Shown here: positions 14,401-39,045 of the stretch, one piece after another | Layout: the number at the start of each line of letters is the position of its first letter | Position numbering within the stretch: position 1 is the stretch's first letter | Assembly: GCF_901709675.1 (NCBI RefSeq) | Contig: NC_051090.1 | Location: forward strand, 6,155,842-6,219,841 | Origin: Syngnathus acus | Taxonomy: Eukaryota > Chordata > Actinopteri > Syngnathiformes > Syngnathidae | DNA: 64,000 bases | Direction of reading: 5' to 3' | Program-made: the position numbers and the translations under genes | Notes under the pieces: generated by a model | The model's database searches: none | Seen by the model: only the letters and a program-made list of their open reading frames with translations | What the model was told of the DNA's origin: nothing

Positions 14401-17400
14401 AGCGGCTGAATAACAACTACACTTCTGCTTATGAGCTGGACCGTCCCGTTGGAGGTATCGTGTTTTAATCCCAGACAAAAATAGTAAGAGCAACACAGAA
14501 ATTCATAAATATGAGGGAAAAACCCTTGCAGACGTATAGTTATAGTAGCGGAGATCCAAAGAGACTGACAATCCATCCTCCTCAGACCCAGATCATTTTA
14601 CCGCGACAGAGGAATCTCCTCGGCACAACATCCTGTGCATCATCGCATCACCAAGCTAAAAGCCTGTCTAATGTTCAGCACATATCTTGTGCTCATTTTC
14701 CACTTATTCCTCCAGCAGGACAAGGGATGGCTTAGTCTCAGGTTGGACAACACATCAGCCATCATCGTAACCGGATGTTGGACTAGGTAGAAGAGGTCAA
14801 GTAAAATAAAATTATGTTCTATGCATGGCATTCTGCATTGGTGGGATATTTATTTCACAGCAAAATCCACTTGTTTTTATTCCAATTTGCTTCACTTGCA
14901 AACATCACATGACATGTTATCTGAGCCCTGAGGCACTGTGATGTCATTTTCATTTGACAGCAAGTGGCAAAATGGCCTCTCCCTGAAGTGGATAAAAAAT
15001 AAATAAAAAAAAGATAGATTTTTCTATTTAATTTATGTTCCACTAATGTAACATTAAACAGAATACCGTGTTTCGACTAGTGGGACAACATGGAAGATGT
15101 CAAAAAAAAAAAAAATGGACTTGACTTCCCCTTTAAGATTCTGTGCCTGCCCCCACCTGTCAGTGGATCACCAGCTTCCTGACCAACAGGAGACAGCGTG
15201 TGAGGCTGGGGGGCATCACATCTGACACCCGGACCACCAATACTGGAGCCCCTCAGGGGTGCGTCCTCTCCCCACTGCTCTTCTCTCTCTACACCAATGA
15301 TTTCTCCTCAGATGACTCTCCTGTGAAGCTCCTGAAGTATGCAGACGACACCACTCTCATCGGACTGATCCAGGACGGTGATGAGACTGCGTACAGACAG
15401 GAGGTGGAGCGGCTGGTCCACTGGTGCAACCAAAACCATCTGGAGCTGAACCCGCTCAAGACCGTGGAGATGACAGTGGATTTCAGGCGAGACCCTTCAC
15501 CACTTTTACCCCTCACTATCCGCAGTAATACTATTCTCTCCACAGACACCTTCAAGTTCCTGGGAACCACAATCTCTCGGGACCTGAAATGGACTGGTCA
15601 CATAGACTCTGTCCGGAAGAAGGCCCAGCAGAGGCTGTACTTCCTGAGACAGCTCAAGAAGTTCAACCTGCCGCGAGAGCTTCTGAAGACCTTCTACACT
15701 GCCATCATCCAGTCTGTCCTCTGCACCTCCATCACTGTCTGGTTTGGATCAGCCTCCAAACAAGACAAGCACAGACTGCAACGGACAATCAGGACTGCAG
15801 AAAAGATCATTGGAATCAACCTCCCTTCTATCCAAGACTTGTACCTGTCCAGGACCAGGAAACGTGCAAGGAACATCTCTACAGACCCTTCTCACCCAGG
15901 TTGCAGTCTGTTTGAACTACTCCCCTCCGGACGGCGTTATAGAGCTCGGTACGCCAAAACCAGCAGACACCGAGACAGCTTCTTCCCCCAGGCTGTTGCT
16001 CTGATGAACTCACACCACTCATAGAGTCTCAGAGGCATTACTGTGCAATAACATCCTGCTCTTCACACCTTTTGAATTTGTCTACACTGTTTTTGCCATT
16101 ATTCACATGTCCTGAGTGTTGTTAGTCACCTATATGTTGAACAGAGGGTGTGTTTTACCGAAGTCAAATTCCTTGTTTGGCACGCTCAAACATGGCGAAT
16201 AAAAACTCTTGAATCTTGAATCTTGAATCTGTCAGGAGTTAACCTTCAATGACTTTAAACGTATGTCAGTCTTGAAAAATGTCTCAACCTAATAAAGCAA
16301 AATTGATAGCATAGTCATACTTTCACAATGAGTCAACAATAGGTGAACGTGCAAGACTGCACATAGCCCTTTCTCGAACACCTGACCAAACAATCTAGCT
16401 TGAACCGCAGTCACAAAACCAATACGCCCAAGCGACACAGGGCACACGGCTCCACCTGAACTGTAAATCCTTGGCGAGAATTCATCAACACCCTCTCCTC
16501 TCCGTCTTTTCGCCTGGAGTTGTTGACATGCATGTGGACCGAGCCAGGTGTGGGTTTTCTCCTTACCCTTCCGTTTGTAGAACCACAGCATACAGCTTCG
16601 GAACACAGACATGGGAGAGGGCATGGAGGAGGTGAGAGGGGCGGGGGGCCCATGGACGTGGCTACCGGTGATGAAATGGGAGGGTGAGGCTAATTTAGGC
16701 GGTGAGATGAAAAATGGACACCAGAACAGATGCAAAGGAAACGGGGACTGCTGCTAGCTCAAAACCTGGCGGGGTGATGTAAAACAAAAGTCCCTGCGGG
16801 TGTGCTGGCTCGAGAAATGCTGGCGCGGCGGCGGCGGCGTGATGATGCCGTTGCTGGGAGCCAATCCCGTCGCTATGGTCGGACGGAGCGGTCGTTACGA
16901 TGCCAGCTGCGGCAGGCTTCGAGCGAAGGACGGTGCGTGGCGGCAGCCAACAGAGACCTGAGCTCAGCTTCCAGCTCAGCAGTATTCCATTATTATTCCC
17001 AGAGGCGCAGCTGCAACGCACGCAGGCAGCAATCTTCGTGGCAGTCAGGAGTGCTGAGGGAAAACAGATTCCTTGTTTGCTCTTCCCGGAATCTATGCGG
17101 CGGGGCAGCGGAACGAATCTCGGTCATCCAACTTGGTGAGGTGATGCTCCGTCGGGCGGGAGAAAAGCTTCAAAATTGCTCACAGCACACTTTGGCTGCG
17201 CACGTTTCCTGGCATTAGACGAGACTGACCCAAGTCTTTAATAAGAAGGGGGGGGACGGAAAGAGTTGGGGGTGGGTGGGGGCGGGGGGGTAAGAGAGAG
17301 ACTGATGGGGCAAGCGAGCAAATGAACAGCAGCTCCGGGAGGAAGAGAGACCACAGAGAACGCCAGCCGGGGATGGAAAAAGACGAAAAGAAAGACGGGC

Positions 17401-20400
17401 AAATGAAAATAGAGTCAGCTCACCTTGGAAATGGAAAGTCTTCTGGTCCACTGTGATGGTGAAAGTGCTGTCGTCCTCGTCATCAATGCCGATCACAGCG
17501 CCCTGGCGAGAGGAAAGCGAGCGTCAGTGTGAGCGAGCGAGAGGTGGGAGAGAGAGAGAGAAAGACACACACAGACACAGACGCTTCCCTTCCCTCTCCT
17601 TTCGAAATTACCTTTTCTCCAATCTCAACACCTTCAAATGGCTCATCTCCTTCTGCCGTATCTTTCTCCCTCACAAACACATGAGCATAGCACTTTGGAG
17701 GAAAGGAGAGAGGGGAAAAGGTATGAAGAGGAGGAGGTGGGGTTTTGGAAAGAAGAGGAGGAGAAAGGCGGGGAAGGGGAGGAGAGGGACCGACACACAA
17801 GGGACAGGCGGCCAACAGATTAAAAGGACTGCAGAGGAACAAGACTGCTGGCAAGCTAACTGGGCGTGTGACTCACAGCTGCTTACTGCACAAACCGAGG
17901 AAGGGGCCACACATGGATAACTTTGGAGGGGCGGATATGACGTTTTATTTGTCTGAGTATGTTTGCTACCAAGCAAATAACTACCACAGATGTCCACCAT
18001 AAAACTTGGTAGCAGGCGTGGCCTTAAGAAACCGTTAGACTCTCGTACAGCTTTCAGGAATCTTAATTGTACCACTGTCAAGTTGTTCGCTTTCAAGTCA
18101 GAATCAGCATTTGTGAGATTAAACAATTCACATATTATTAAAATATAAATATGAGAAAACAGGTGAGTGAAGTCGAGCTCAATATTGTCAAATTGGAGAT
18201 AATATGACCTCGTGGGTGTTGTGACTTTAGAAAAATATTGCAGATTTTTTGGAGTCAATAAAACCTTTTGACTTAAATTTTTTTTTTTTGGATGCCGAAT
18301 CCCTTTTCAATTGTTCTGAGTAGTCAAAATTGTGATATTTATTTTTACCATAATCATCCAGGCCTAGTCTACAGTTATAGAAATGACAAAAACATAGCTT
18401 TAAACGCACATTAACCTAGGTATAATTTAAATATAAAAGGTAATAGCATTTATAGAGGAGGTAAACAAGTAACAATATGGTAACAAAACACTGAACACCG
18501 TCAGAAATAAAGCAAAACATGAATTACTTCATAAATGTAAAAATTGTTGCCTCACGTATAGGAATGGAATACAATTGACTTACTAAAATACGGAATGTTC
18601 CGAACTATGAAGGACCAAATCATAAATTCTAATCAATAAATGACTCGAGTGTTTGTCTTGGTTAATTATTTATTGAAGGGCAATAATGTAGTACCTTGAA
18701 CCGTGACCTCTTTCACGTCGAGGATTTGTTTGTTGTTGGATGTGCGTGTGACTTGTGAGACAGTGCGGCAGACAAAAATAGCTCATCGAAGTCTTCAGTC
18801 TAGCGAATAAAAGCGATAACTGTATAAAGACGGGAGACTGTCTTCTCTAAATTGGCACGAAATGTGCAGAGAAGCGTAGATTATTATTATTATATGTTCT
18901 ATTCTGGTCTGATATGTGACAGGCTCACTCCTGTCAAGCAAGGTGACATCCGTGTTTTGCAATGACAGAACTGTTGGGAATATCAGCGTGCATATCTCAA
19001 CATGCTGGAATGCATGTTGACTCACTCCCTCAATGTAACAGACTGCTTTGAGAGTTGGCAAACTCTACTGCCATCTCGTGGTGAATTATCAAAAAGCACA
19101 ATATAATCTTAGTGACAGTTTAGAAAGCTTAGATTTTTCAATATTCACTTTAAAAACCCACCATTAATTTCAATAATATGCCGAAATATTTTTCCATCTT
19201 ATCAACGTAAGTTTTTGATATAATCATAGGTCTACTAATCTTTAATTATATTACATGGGTACACAAGGGCGATATGGCTCGATGCTATTTTTTTGCTACG
19301 GAGACCCGAAGGAGACAAATGGGGGTCTGGCACGTGAAATAAAGAAAAAATTGCTTTAATTAGAAATTTATTAAATATTTATTATGCCTGCGAGTGCCTC
19401 GTGGTAACCATAGAGGTGACCTTTGCTTGACTGATTTCATGTCTATAAATACAACATTAATTTAACCCTATAGCTTGTGAAATGTGTCTAAAATGTTTCA
19501 CCCAAAAAATTTAAGGGCACTTATTTGCCTGAAACTGTGATATCATCATTCATTGATGCCATTCACTTGGAAAAACCTACCCGAAGTCGCACACAGCCTC
19601 TTCTGGATCCTCGCATCATCTTGTCCTTTGACTGAAAACAAACAGAACAAGCCTTTATTTACAAGACAGGGCAACCATAATCCATGCATAACAATTCCTC
19701 GAGGCTGAATTCCAAGCTAAACTGGATTTTAAATAGGGGTGGTGCGTGCAGAACTGCAACCGCAAACAAACACCGGACTCCTCTGTGAACAATTTGAGCT
19801 CTTCATGAATTCCGCATGATTGTTGGCATGACAGAGCTTGTAGGAGGGAAAAGTGAAGTATTTCCTGATGGGATTAGCTGCATCATGCACCACAGCAGAC
19901 ACAAATAACAGGGTTAATTTACATTGTTTAATTTCTCAACGTAAGAATTCCACTGAATTCCAGCTCTTCCAACAAGCATGCTCCTAAGTGATTAATACTT
20001 TAGAATAATATTTACATACCACACATAGGCATAATTGGAGCTTATGAAGTGACAGCTGGTAATGTTTGCCATTGTCATGCTATTTCTACTAAACTAACTA
20101 AAGTAACGTTAGCTACCGAGTCCTTCCACTCTCTCTCATCTACAGTCAAACAACTAGTAATCTTAGTACTGTCACACATCAACTAAAGGTTCATGACAAT
20201 TAACACAATTCTGCCTCGCTGAAAACCAAAACACCCGATTATCCGCTACTACGTCGCGTAGGTGTTGAAGATGTTTTCGATTGATGCTTTTGCTAACAAT
20301 GTAGCTAAACGGAAATATGGATGAAATACTGCCATCGGATTGGTCGGTCGGATTTCATAGAGCCTCGTGATTGGTCCATGTGACAATTCGTCACCGAGCA

Positions 20401-20640
20401 GACTCGCCTGTTGGTCCCCGAGACTCCCCAACTCCTGACAAACACCGAAGGCCGTCATCTCAGCCAGCGATAACTTCTACCACCCCAGCTGAACGCTTCA
20501 GGGTCACAAACCGGAGAGAACAGACGTACCGTGTAGTAAGACAGTAGGCCAGCGTTGTAGTCCAACACAAACCAGCGGTACTGCCAACCTTTCATGACGT
20601 TAGTCCACTTGCTCAGTGGCCCCTCCATGATAGACGCCAT
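2459..20640 (-). CDS. osbpl9: Oxysterol-binding protein-related protein 9 (ORP9), complete
   Basis: Lipid-transfer protein; mammalian ORP9 works at ER-Golgi contacts. Coding exons: 20640-20530, 19631-19581, 17502-17424, 12840-12767, 9925-9830, 9252-9205, 9019-8990, 8897-8847, 8508-8470, 6571-6478, 5381-5277, 5208-5049, 4952-4840, 4765-4647, 4522-4437, 4287-4107, 4033-3925, 3694-3584, 3510-3447, 3370-3230, 3151-3073, 2936-2845, 2750-2615, 2533-2459. They total 2244 nt (747 residues; human 736) with all phases matching. An N-terminal PH domain (residues 1-105, opening [12 protein letters not shown]) is followed by a helical region containing a stretch like [22 protein letters not shown]-type VAP-binding motif EFYDADE lies at 294-300 within an acidic Ser tract. 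The ORD lipid-binding domain carries the family signature EQVSHHPP at 508-515. The start at 20640 is fixed by identity with the human N-terminus. Confidence 0.96.
4107..4287 (-). other. osbpl9: osbpl9 coding exon 16, start of the ORD domain
   Basis: Encodes the stretch around [20 protein letters not shown], one of the most conserved parts of the OSBP-related domain. The exon ends at a GTTAGC donor, weaker than its neighbours. The phase of the next exon (4033-3925), which starts in frame at ACATCT, requires this donor. Confidence 0.85.
12352..12370. repeat. (GT)n microsatellite
   Basis: About nine GT units in the osbpl9 intron between exons 4 and 5. Confidence 0.85.
14935..15000. mobile_element. 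Fragment of a non-autonomous repeat shared with the soat1 intron
   Basis: The segment TGTGATGTCATTTTC followed by GACAGCAAGTGGCAAAATGG matches, with a few changes, each arm of the foldback element at 40620-40803. This copy shows one clear arm only. It lies in osbpl9 intron 3 just upstream of the LINE fragment. Confidence 0.6.
15130..16235 (+). mobile_element. 5'-truncated LINE (CR1/L2/Rex-like non-LTR retrotransposon)
   Basis: An open frame at about 15143-16024 encodes the C-terminal part of a non-LTR reverse transcriptase. It includes [19 protein letters not shown] and the catalytic-box sequence YADDTTLIG, then a downstream FLGTTIS and thumb-like region. The endonuclease and the front of the reverse transcriptase are missing, so this is a typical 5'-truncated, dead-on-arrival copy. 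The frame is still open for about 290 codons, which suggests recent insertion. The short 3' UTR ends in a tandem TCTTGAA repeat at about 16209-16231, the tail type of CR1/L2-group elements. It is antisense to osbpl9 and sits inside intron 3. I cannot name the subfamily without a repeat library. Confidence 0.88.
15143..16024 (+). pseudogene. Reverse transcriptase fragment of the LINE
   Basis: Partial ORF2-type reverse transcriptase with the YADD active-site motif and the fingers/palm region preserved, but no N-terminus and no in-frame start of its own. It ends at TAG after a conserved-looking tail ([12 protein letters not shown]). Not a host gene. It is the coding remnant of the element at 15130-16235. 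Confidence 0.85.
16567..16612 (-). CDS. osbpl9: Probable alternative first exon of osbpl9 (PH-less isoform)
   Basis: On the minus strand an ATG at 16612 reads [15 protein letters not shown] and meets a strong donor GTAAGG (16566-16561). The exon ends with one base (G) of a codon. That is exactly the phase needed to enter exon 4 (12840-12767), giving [13 protein letters not shown]. It lies just downstream, in the sense direction, of the GC-rich patch at 16790-17210, which fits an internal promoter. The product would lack most of the PH domain. Shorter PH-less ORP9 forms are known in mammals, but I infer this exon from phase, donor and context only. In-frame ATGs further upstream (for example at 16624) make the exact start uncertain. 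Confidence 0.5.
16790..17210 (-). promoter_or_regulatory. GC-rich, CpG-dense patch: candidate internal osbpl9 promoter
   Basis: The sequence is rich in CGG and CGTCG steps (for example GGCGCGGCGGCGGCGGCG near 16824) in an otherwise AT-rich intron. It lies upstream of the candidate first exon at 16612-16567 and downstream of osbpl9 exon 3. No TATA box is evident. An open frame on the plus strand here (16802-17218) looks like a by-product of the base composition. Confidence 0.4.
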
Positions 20641-20760
20641 CTTTACAATACCGACGACTGGGAGGAGTCGGATATGCTGTGCAGTGACGTCACGATAAAC
20701 CGCTGTTCGGAGCAATAAAATTCATCTAATTTTAATTTTGTGCGAAGGTACTTTTATTGA
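20600..20760 (-). promoter_or_regulatory. osbpl9: osbpl9 main promoter with a perfect CRE
   Basis: The palindromic cAMP-response element TGACGTCA lies at 20685-20692, 45-52 bp upstream of the start codon at 20640, in a locally GC-rich stretch with no TATA box. This looks like a short-5'UTR housekeeping promoter. CREB/ATF control is inferred from the motif alone. Confidence 0.55.
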
Positions 20761-20909
20761 AACACGAGTTCCTAAAGTATATTTGTAAAATAGGTGTTTT
20801 ATTAAAATAAGGTCATAATAAATATTGATATTTTACGACAGTTTAATCAATATTAAGCAACTGGCATTGAAAAGACCAATAAAACAGTGATACAATATTA
20901 ATCAATATC

Positions 20910-20915
20910 TTTATT
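20910..20915 (-). other. abl2: Candidate polyadenylation signal of abl2
   Basis: AATAAA on the minus strand, about 2.57 kb beyond the abl2 stop (23487-23485). Use of this site would make a long 3' UTR ending only about 250 bp upstream of the osbpl9 start codon. The stretch 20920-23484 has no gene and contains A/T-rich tracts, as expected of a long 3' UTR. Confidence 0.45.
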
Positions 20916-23484
20916 ATTTACAATAGACTTAACACTGATAAGCAAACTTCACAGTAATATATGTGAGCTTTAAATAATAAAAAACAAATATATAATTTGT
21001 ACATTTAAACAAATGTGTTAACATTTTTTTTTTTTTTTAATGCATGTGTAGTTTCACATACTCCATGATGGCGTTTCTGACTGTGAGCGTTGGCTTTCAT
21101 TGCACTTGAAACACTTTGGTATAAAGATGAGCTGCAGAGCACTTTCCAAGATAGGGAGTAAAGGCGTGGAAGAAAACAAACATGAGAACAATGAAGGCAA
21201 GTGCAACAACAAAAAAGAATGAAAAGTGAACATTATGTCCGCATTGTTTCAGGCATGAGATATGAAGACAAAGCTCAATTTATTCATAGACCCTGTTACT
21301 TCAATGTATTTCAAGGGGGGTGACAATTTTATTTCCATCTTTGATGACACTCCATCACTAAACATGAGAAAATAGATCAATAGAGGAAAATGACAGAAAA
21401 ATGAAGTAGCTCAGGATAAGTAATAAATGTGTAAAGCAACAGAAATATGACACATGCATGTTTTTATGAGGCTGTAGATTCTTGAAAGAAATTTGCTCAC
21501 ATAAAAGGCACCAAGAATCACAGAAAAACGACATTTCGCTTGTAATTTGAGACTCACAGTATATGTAAATGTATGTGTTATGGACCTGCAGTGTTTCACA
21601 TGCAAATGTTAGAAATGTACGAGGCCTTATCCAGTGTACATTAAGCTGTGAGCCCAAATAGACAACGTGCTCTCTGCGTACTTGTGCATACATGTACAAT
21701 TCTTGCAGCTTGTGCTCAATAAGTAGCCAAGCAGCTTGGACTACAAATTGTGAAAAAAATAAATAAATGTAACGGCACCTTAAGAGATGAGATATTCATG
21801 CTGATGAACATTTGATGACTTCAGAATACATTCAGAAAGCAGATGGATAGGCCTCAGGGTTGGGGACCCTTTGTCCTATCAGGGTGCGCGTGTGTGTTTT
21901 AAATTCAAAGTAAAGTACTCAGAAATTCTGTTTTTAGAAATGCAAAGCGGGTCGGATCAAATTTGCCTTGCTGTGACGACAACATAAATTGTTTTCTGGA
22001 TTTGAAAAAAAACAAATATTAACTCCCTGCCCACTCTCTCCCAAAATAGCTCTGTGCTTTTAATAATAATAATAAAAACAAAAATAAATTAAAATTCAAG
22101 TTCATACATAGACATTCTAGAAATCATTCTTTAACCCAAATAATGTACAAATTGCTCATGTGCTCGAGACAGACTGTGGATTAGCCTAGAAAGAGTTCCA
22201 ACTGTGTGATTAGTGTGATGAGCACTCAGTGTGTTTGATCTGTGTTTCATAAATTGCAGACGTGAGGCACTGAGACCACAAAGGCTACACGGAGTCCTGC
22301 ACTGTCCATAAGATGCAAGTACACTTGGAGAAAGAAGAAAAAAAAAAAGCTGTCCCAATTGGCCTAGTGGTGTGCTACCCTGTGCTCCTCTCAAGAATGA
22401 AAAGCGGTGCGGAAGGACATCCAGAGATCAACATTGAAATGGACGTGTCAGGGGTGAAATTCATTCATGCTGTAGGCCGAAAAACATTCATTTTCTCTGA
22501 ATACTGAGAAGAAATTACATTTTTTTCATAATTCAGCACTGAAAAAGGCCAATGGTGTACACCGCCATAATGTATAGTTTACCAATTTTTTTTCCCATAT
22601 CTTGTGGTTAAGTTGATAAATTTACTTGATTTGTGCGTATTAAGATTTGATAATATTCACGACCCATTCGTAAATCCCAAGTACTGTACTGTTTTAAAAT
22701 AGGGATAGACAATCATTAAAAGTGAATGTAAATTGAAGATTTCTTTCAAATTTGACACACCAGAGAACGGTGTTGTTAACAATTCTGCCAAATGTGAATG
22801 ATTCAAAATAAATAAATCGCCATGTATATAAATGAAGGTTCAATATCGAGAAAACCAATCAACCAGTAATCTCCTTTAAAAACACCCAGCAGTCAATTAG
22901 TTAATTGATACCATAGTCAATCAAGGAAATTAGGTCAAACGCATATCCCTATTATAAAACAGAGCCCATGTTGTAAATCAAACCAACAAAATGCTGACGC
23001 TCTTTCCTATCCGCTAGTTAAAATGGCTTCCAATAATTAGTAATGGTCCCTCAGTTGCTAGACACGATGCAAAATGCTCCAACACGATGCACCCGAGCGA
23101 TGAGTCACACATTCATGAAACATTAAGCTGGACAGGAGCAAACCACCGTCTGCTAGTCAGTAAGGCTGAACACAATCGACAGACCGACACACAAGCGGAG
23201 CGACAATCTGTGCAGGCGACGCACGCTTGACATTCATTTCACGATTATGGCCGACGCGAGGCAAACATTTCACCTTTTGGACTTGAACCGCGTTTCTTTT
23301 GGCCGACGCGGTTGTCAGAATATGTACAGGTTAGACGGAGCCAAAAAAGAAGTGTCCACACTGGCGTTTTATGAAACAACTGCTTGTAAACAATAAAAAG
23401 CGGACAGTTTGTAGTGATTTCTCTGAGGTACTTTACACATTGTTGTCATGTCCCAAAACGGTTAAAGATGGCGGTTAGCGTCGG
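20916..23484 (-). other. abl2: Inferred abl2 3' UTR
   Basis: About 2.6 kb with no credible reading frame between the abl2 stop codon and the osbpl9 promoter. Long 3' UTRs are usual for ABL-family genes. No microRNA hairpin or other structured element was recognised by eye. Confidence 0.5.
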
Positions 23485-36908
<13,424 letters not shown>

Positions 36909-37449
36909 CCCGGTAGTTTGTCGTAAGGACGTTCGGGACAAAGCGAGCAAACCCCCAGTGCGCCTCCGGCTCACATTCCCGTGCGCTGGAGGAGCGTGCG
37001 TGCAGAATAGTGTTCCTCAATCCCCCTCCTCCTTCTCACCGCTAACTATCGCGTATTAGCTGGCTTGGCTAAACAGCTAGCTGCTCTTAGCGGCAATCAC
37101 AGAAATCCAGAACTCCCCCGGGTTTTAAACCTAAAAAAAAACACCCCCGCTGCGTGACAGCGACCGTCTTTACTCCAGGGGAACACACGTCGTCCAGGAA
37201 GAAGATGAACGAGAAGGTGTTGCTGAAATGTGGAGCTTTTTTCAAAATGCTGTTGCCGTGGTCCGGCTACTGCGCGCCCCCTCTGACGCCGCCATCTTTA
37301 CCGCAGAACAGAAGATGTGTTGCACAAGGCGGCGGGGGGTTGGCTGGGTTGGCTCTTCCCCCGGCCGTCGGCGTCCAACGCATCTTCTCGTGTGGACTGA
37401 CAGGCCCAAACACCCCTCCGTGGGTTCTGACAGTCGGTGAAAGTCTGAT

Positions 37450-39045
37450 TGTCAACCCCAGACCCCAAAACCCATAGTGACAGTGTTCAATTACATTTCT
37501 CTAACTTTTCACACTAAATATTCAAATGTGTTTTGTGGAAGTATGGAGTCCAAATAATGCATAAGAAATGCTAATTTGTGTGCACAACCTTTTTTTTTGC
37601 ATGCCATATATGTGGCTAATAAGAGATCAATATCTATGCATAAATCGAATAGATAGGCTCCACAAGACATCCTTGGGCAAACGTGGTTAAAAAGCAAACT
37701 ATATTTTTGTTGAAGGTTTTATGTATGATTTCCTCTGAGTGAAGCTCCCGTTTTAGAAAAAAATGTCAGAGCCAGGCTTTCTCATCCAGTATCAGCGTGT
37801 GACTTCACAAAAGTGCATTTACAAGCATGCCCAAAAAATCCAATAAACACACGCCTAAACCTTGAAGGAAGCCTTCCCAGAAAACTTGGCATCGTTACAG
37901 CTACCAAGGACGAACATTATAGATCAAGAATGAGATGTCATGCGAGTCAAGGCAAGTGAGCGAATACTTTGTAATTTAGTGTATTCTGAAACAATGTGAG
38001 GCACTTTACAAGTTATTTCTGTAATAATAAATGTATAAATGTAATAATGTTGCTTCTATAAAAAATGTCTGCATATTGTCTGTTCTAAAATAGTAAAATA
38101 AAAAATATTTTGTTACATATACAGTACATTCAATAGTTTCCATGAACAAACAACCCATCTGATACGAAGGTAAACCTTTAATACAGTGCCATCTGGTGGA
38201 CATATAATGCTCTGCAAGGCTCGCATTGCACTTAGTCGATCATCTCATTAGTCACACATCCTGCGTTGAAATATAACAATAAAAAAAAAAATACAAATCA
38301 GCGACATCAACCGTGCAAGGAATGATTGTATCAACAGAAATGTCAACACTGATGGTAAATTCTAGCCCTTAATACTGAAAAACGAGTAATATTATTCAAG
38401 TGCTTAAACATCCTGACAGAATGCAGATACAAATGCTTATTATTAGACAATGATCACATTAAGGATAAAGTCTCATTTTGGTCCCCAAAAAATCTTAATG
38501 ATACAGAATGTCTGGCCAAGCCAGTGCAAATTACATAGAAAACATAGTTGATACAAATGACATTAAATTGATATTTTCTTTTTTATATATTATACTATGT
38601 GATGCAAGAGTGTCTCGGAATGTGGATTGCCAAACGAAATGGCTTTTATGATCAGGATACAATCGCTGGCTTTGTTAAATATTAACTATAACTGCATGTG
38701 TGGATTATTTATGCATAATGACAGCTGCCACACCAATGAATGGTCCTCTCTTATTGGCACAAGGAGTGGGTCAAGTCAAGGGGATTTGGAAATTCATGTG
38801 TAAAATACTATGCACACATCCATTCTTTTTGGACACAGAAAATATAATCAAGGCATCAGCCGTTTGAGTTGGGAATAAAGACGCTTTGGCTTATTAAATC
38901 TCTTCATACATTCTTATGACAAATTATTATTATTGATTGTAGTGCAATAAACTAAGAAAAGCAGCAGATGGCAAGTGTCGGGATATTAACAGAAAGGCTG
39001 GCCAATGTGATTGTGCGTCAGAGCCGCAGTCCGGGTCACAGCCTG
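37450..39045 (-). other. soat1 3' UTR and short abl2-soat1 intergenic stretch
   Basis: No gene. AT-rich sequence downstream of the soat1 stop codon (39048-39046). A variant polyadenylation signal ATTAAA lies on the minus strand at 38182-38177. No canonical AATAAA stood out by eye, so the transcript end is uncertain. Confidence 0.4.

Noticed and set aside
16802-17218. 138-codon plus-strand frame in the GC-rich patch
   Set aside because: Low complexity, Arg/Ser-rich, no known domain. Better explained as a by-product of a CpG-dense promoter.
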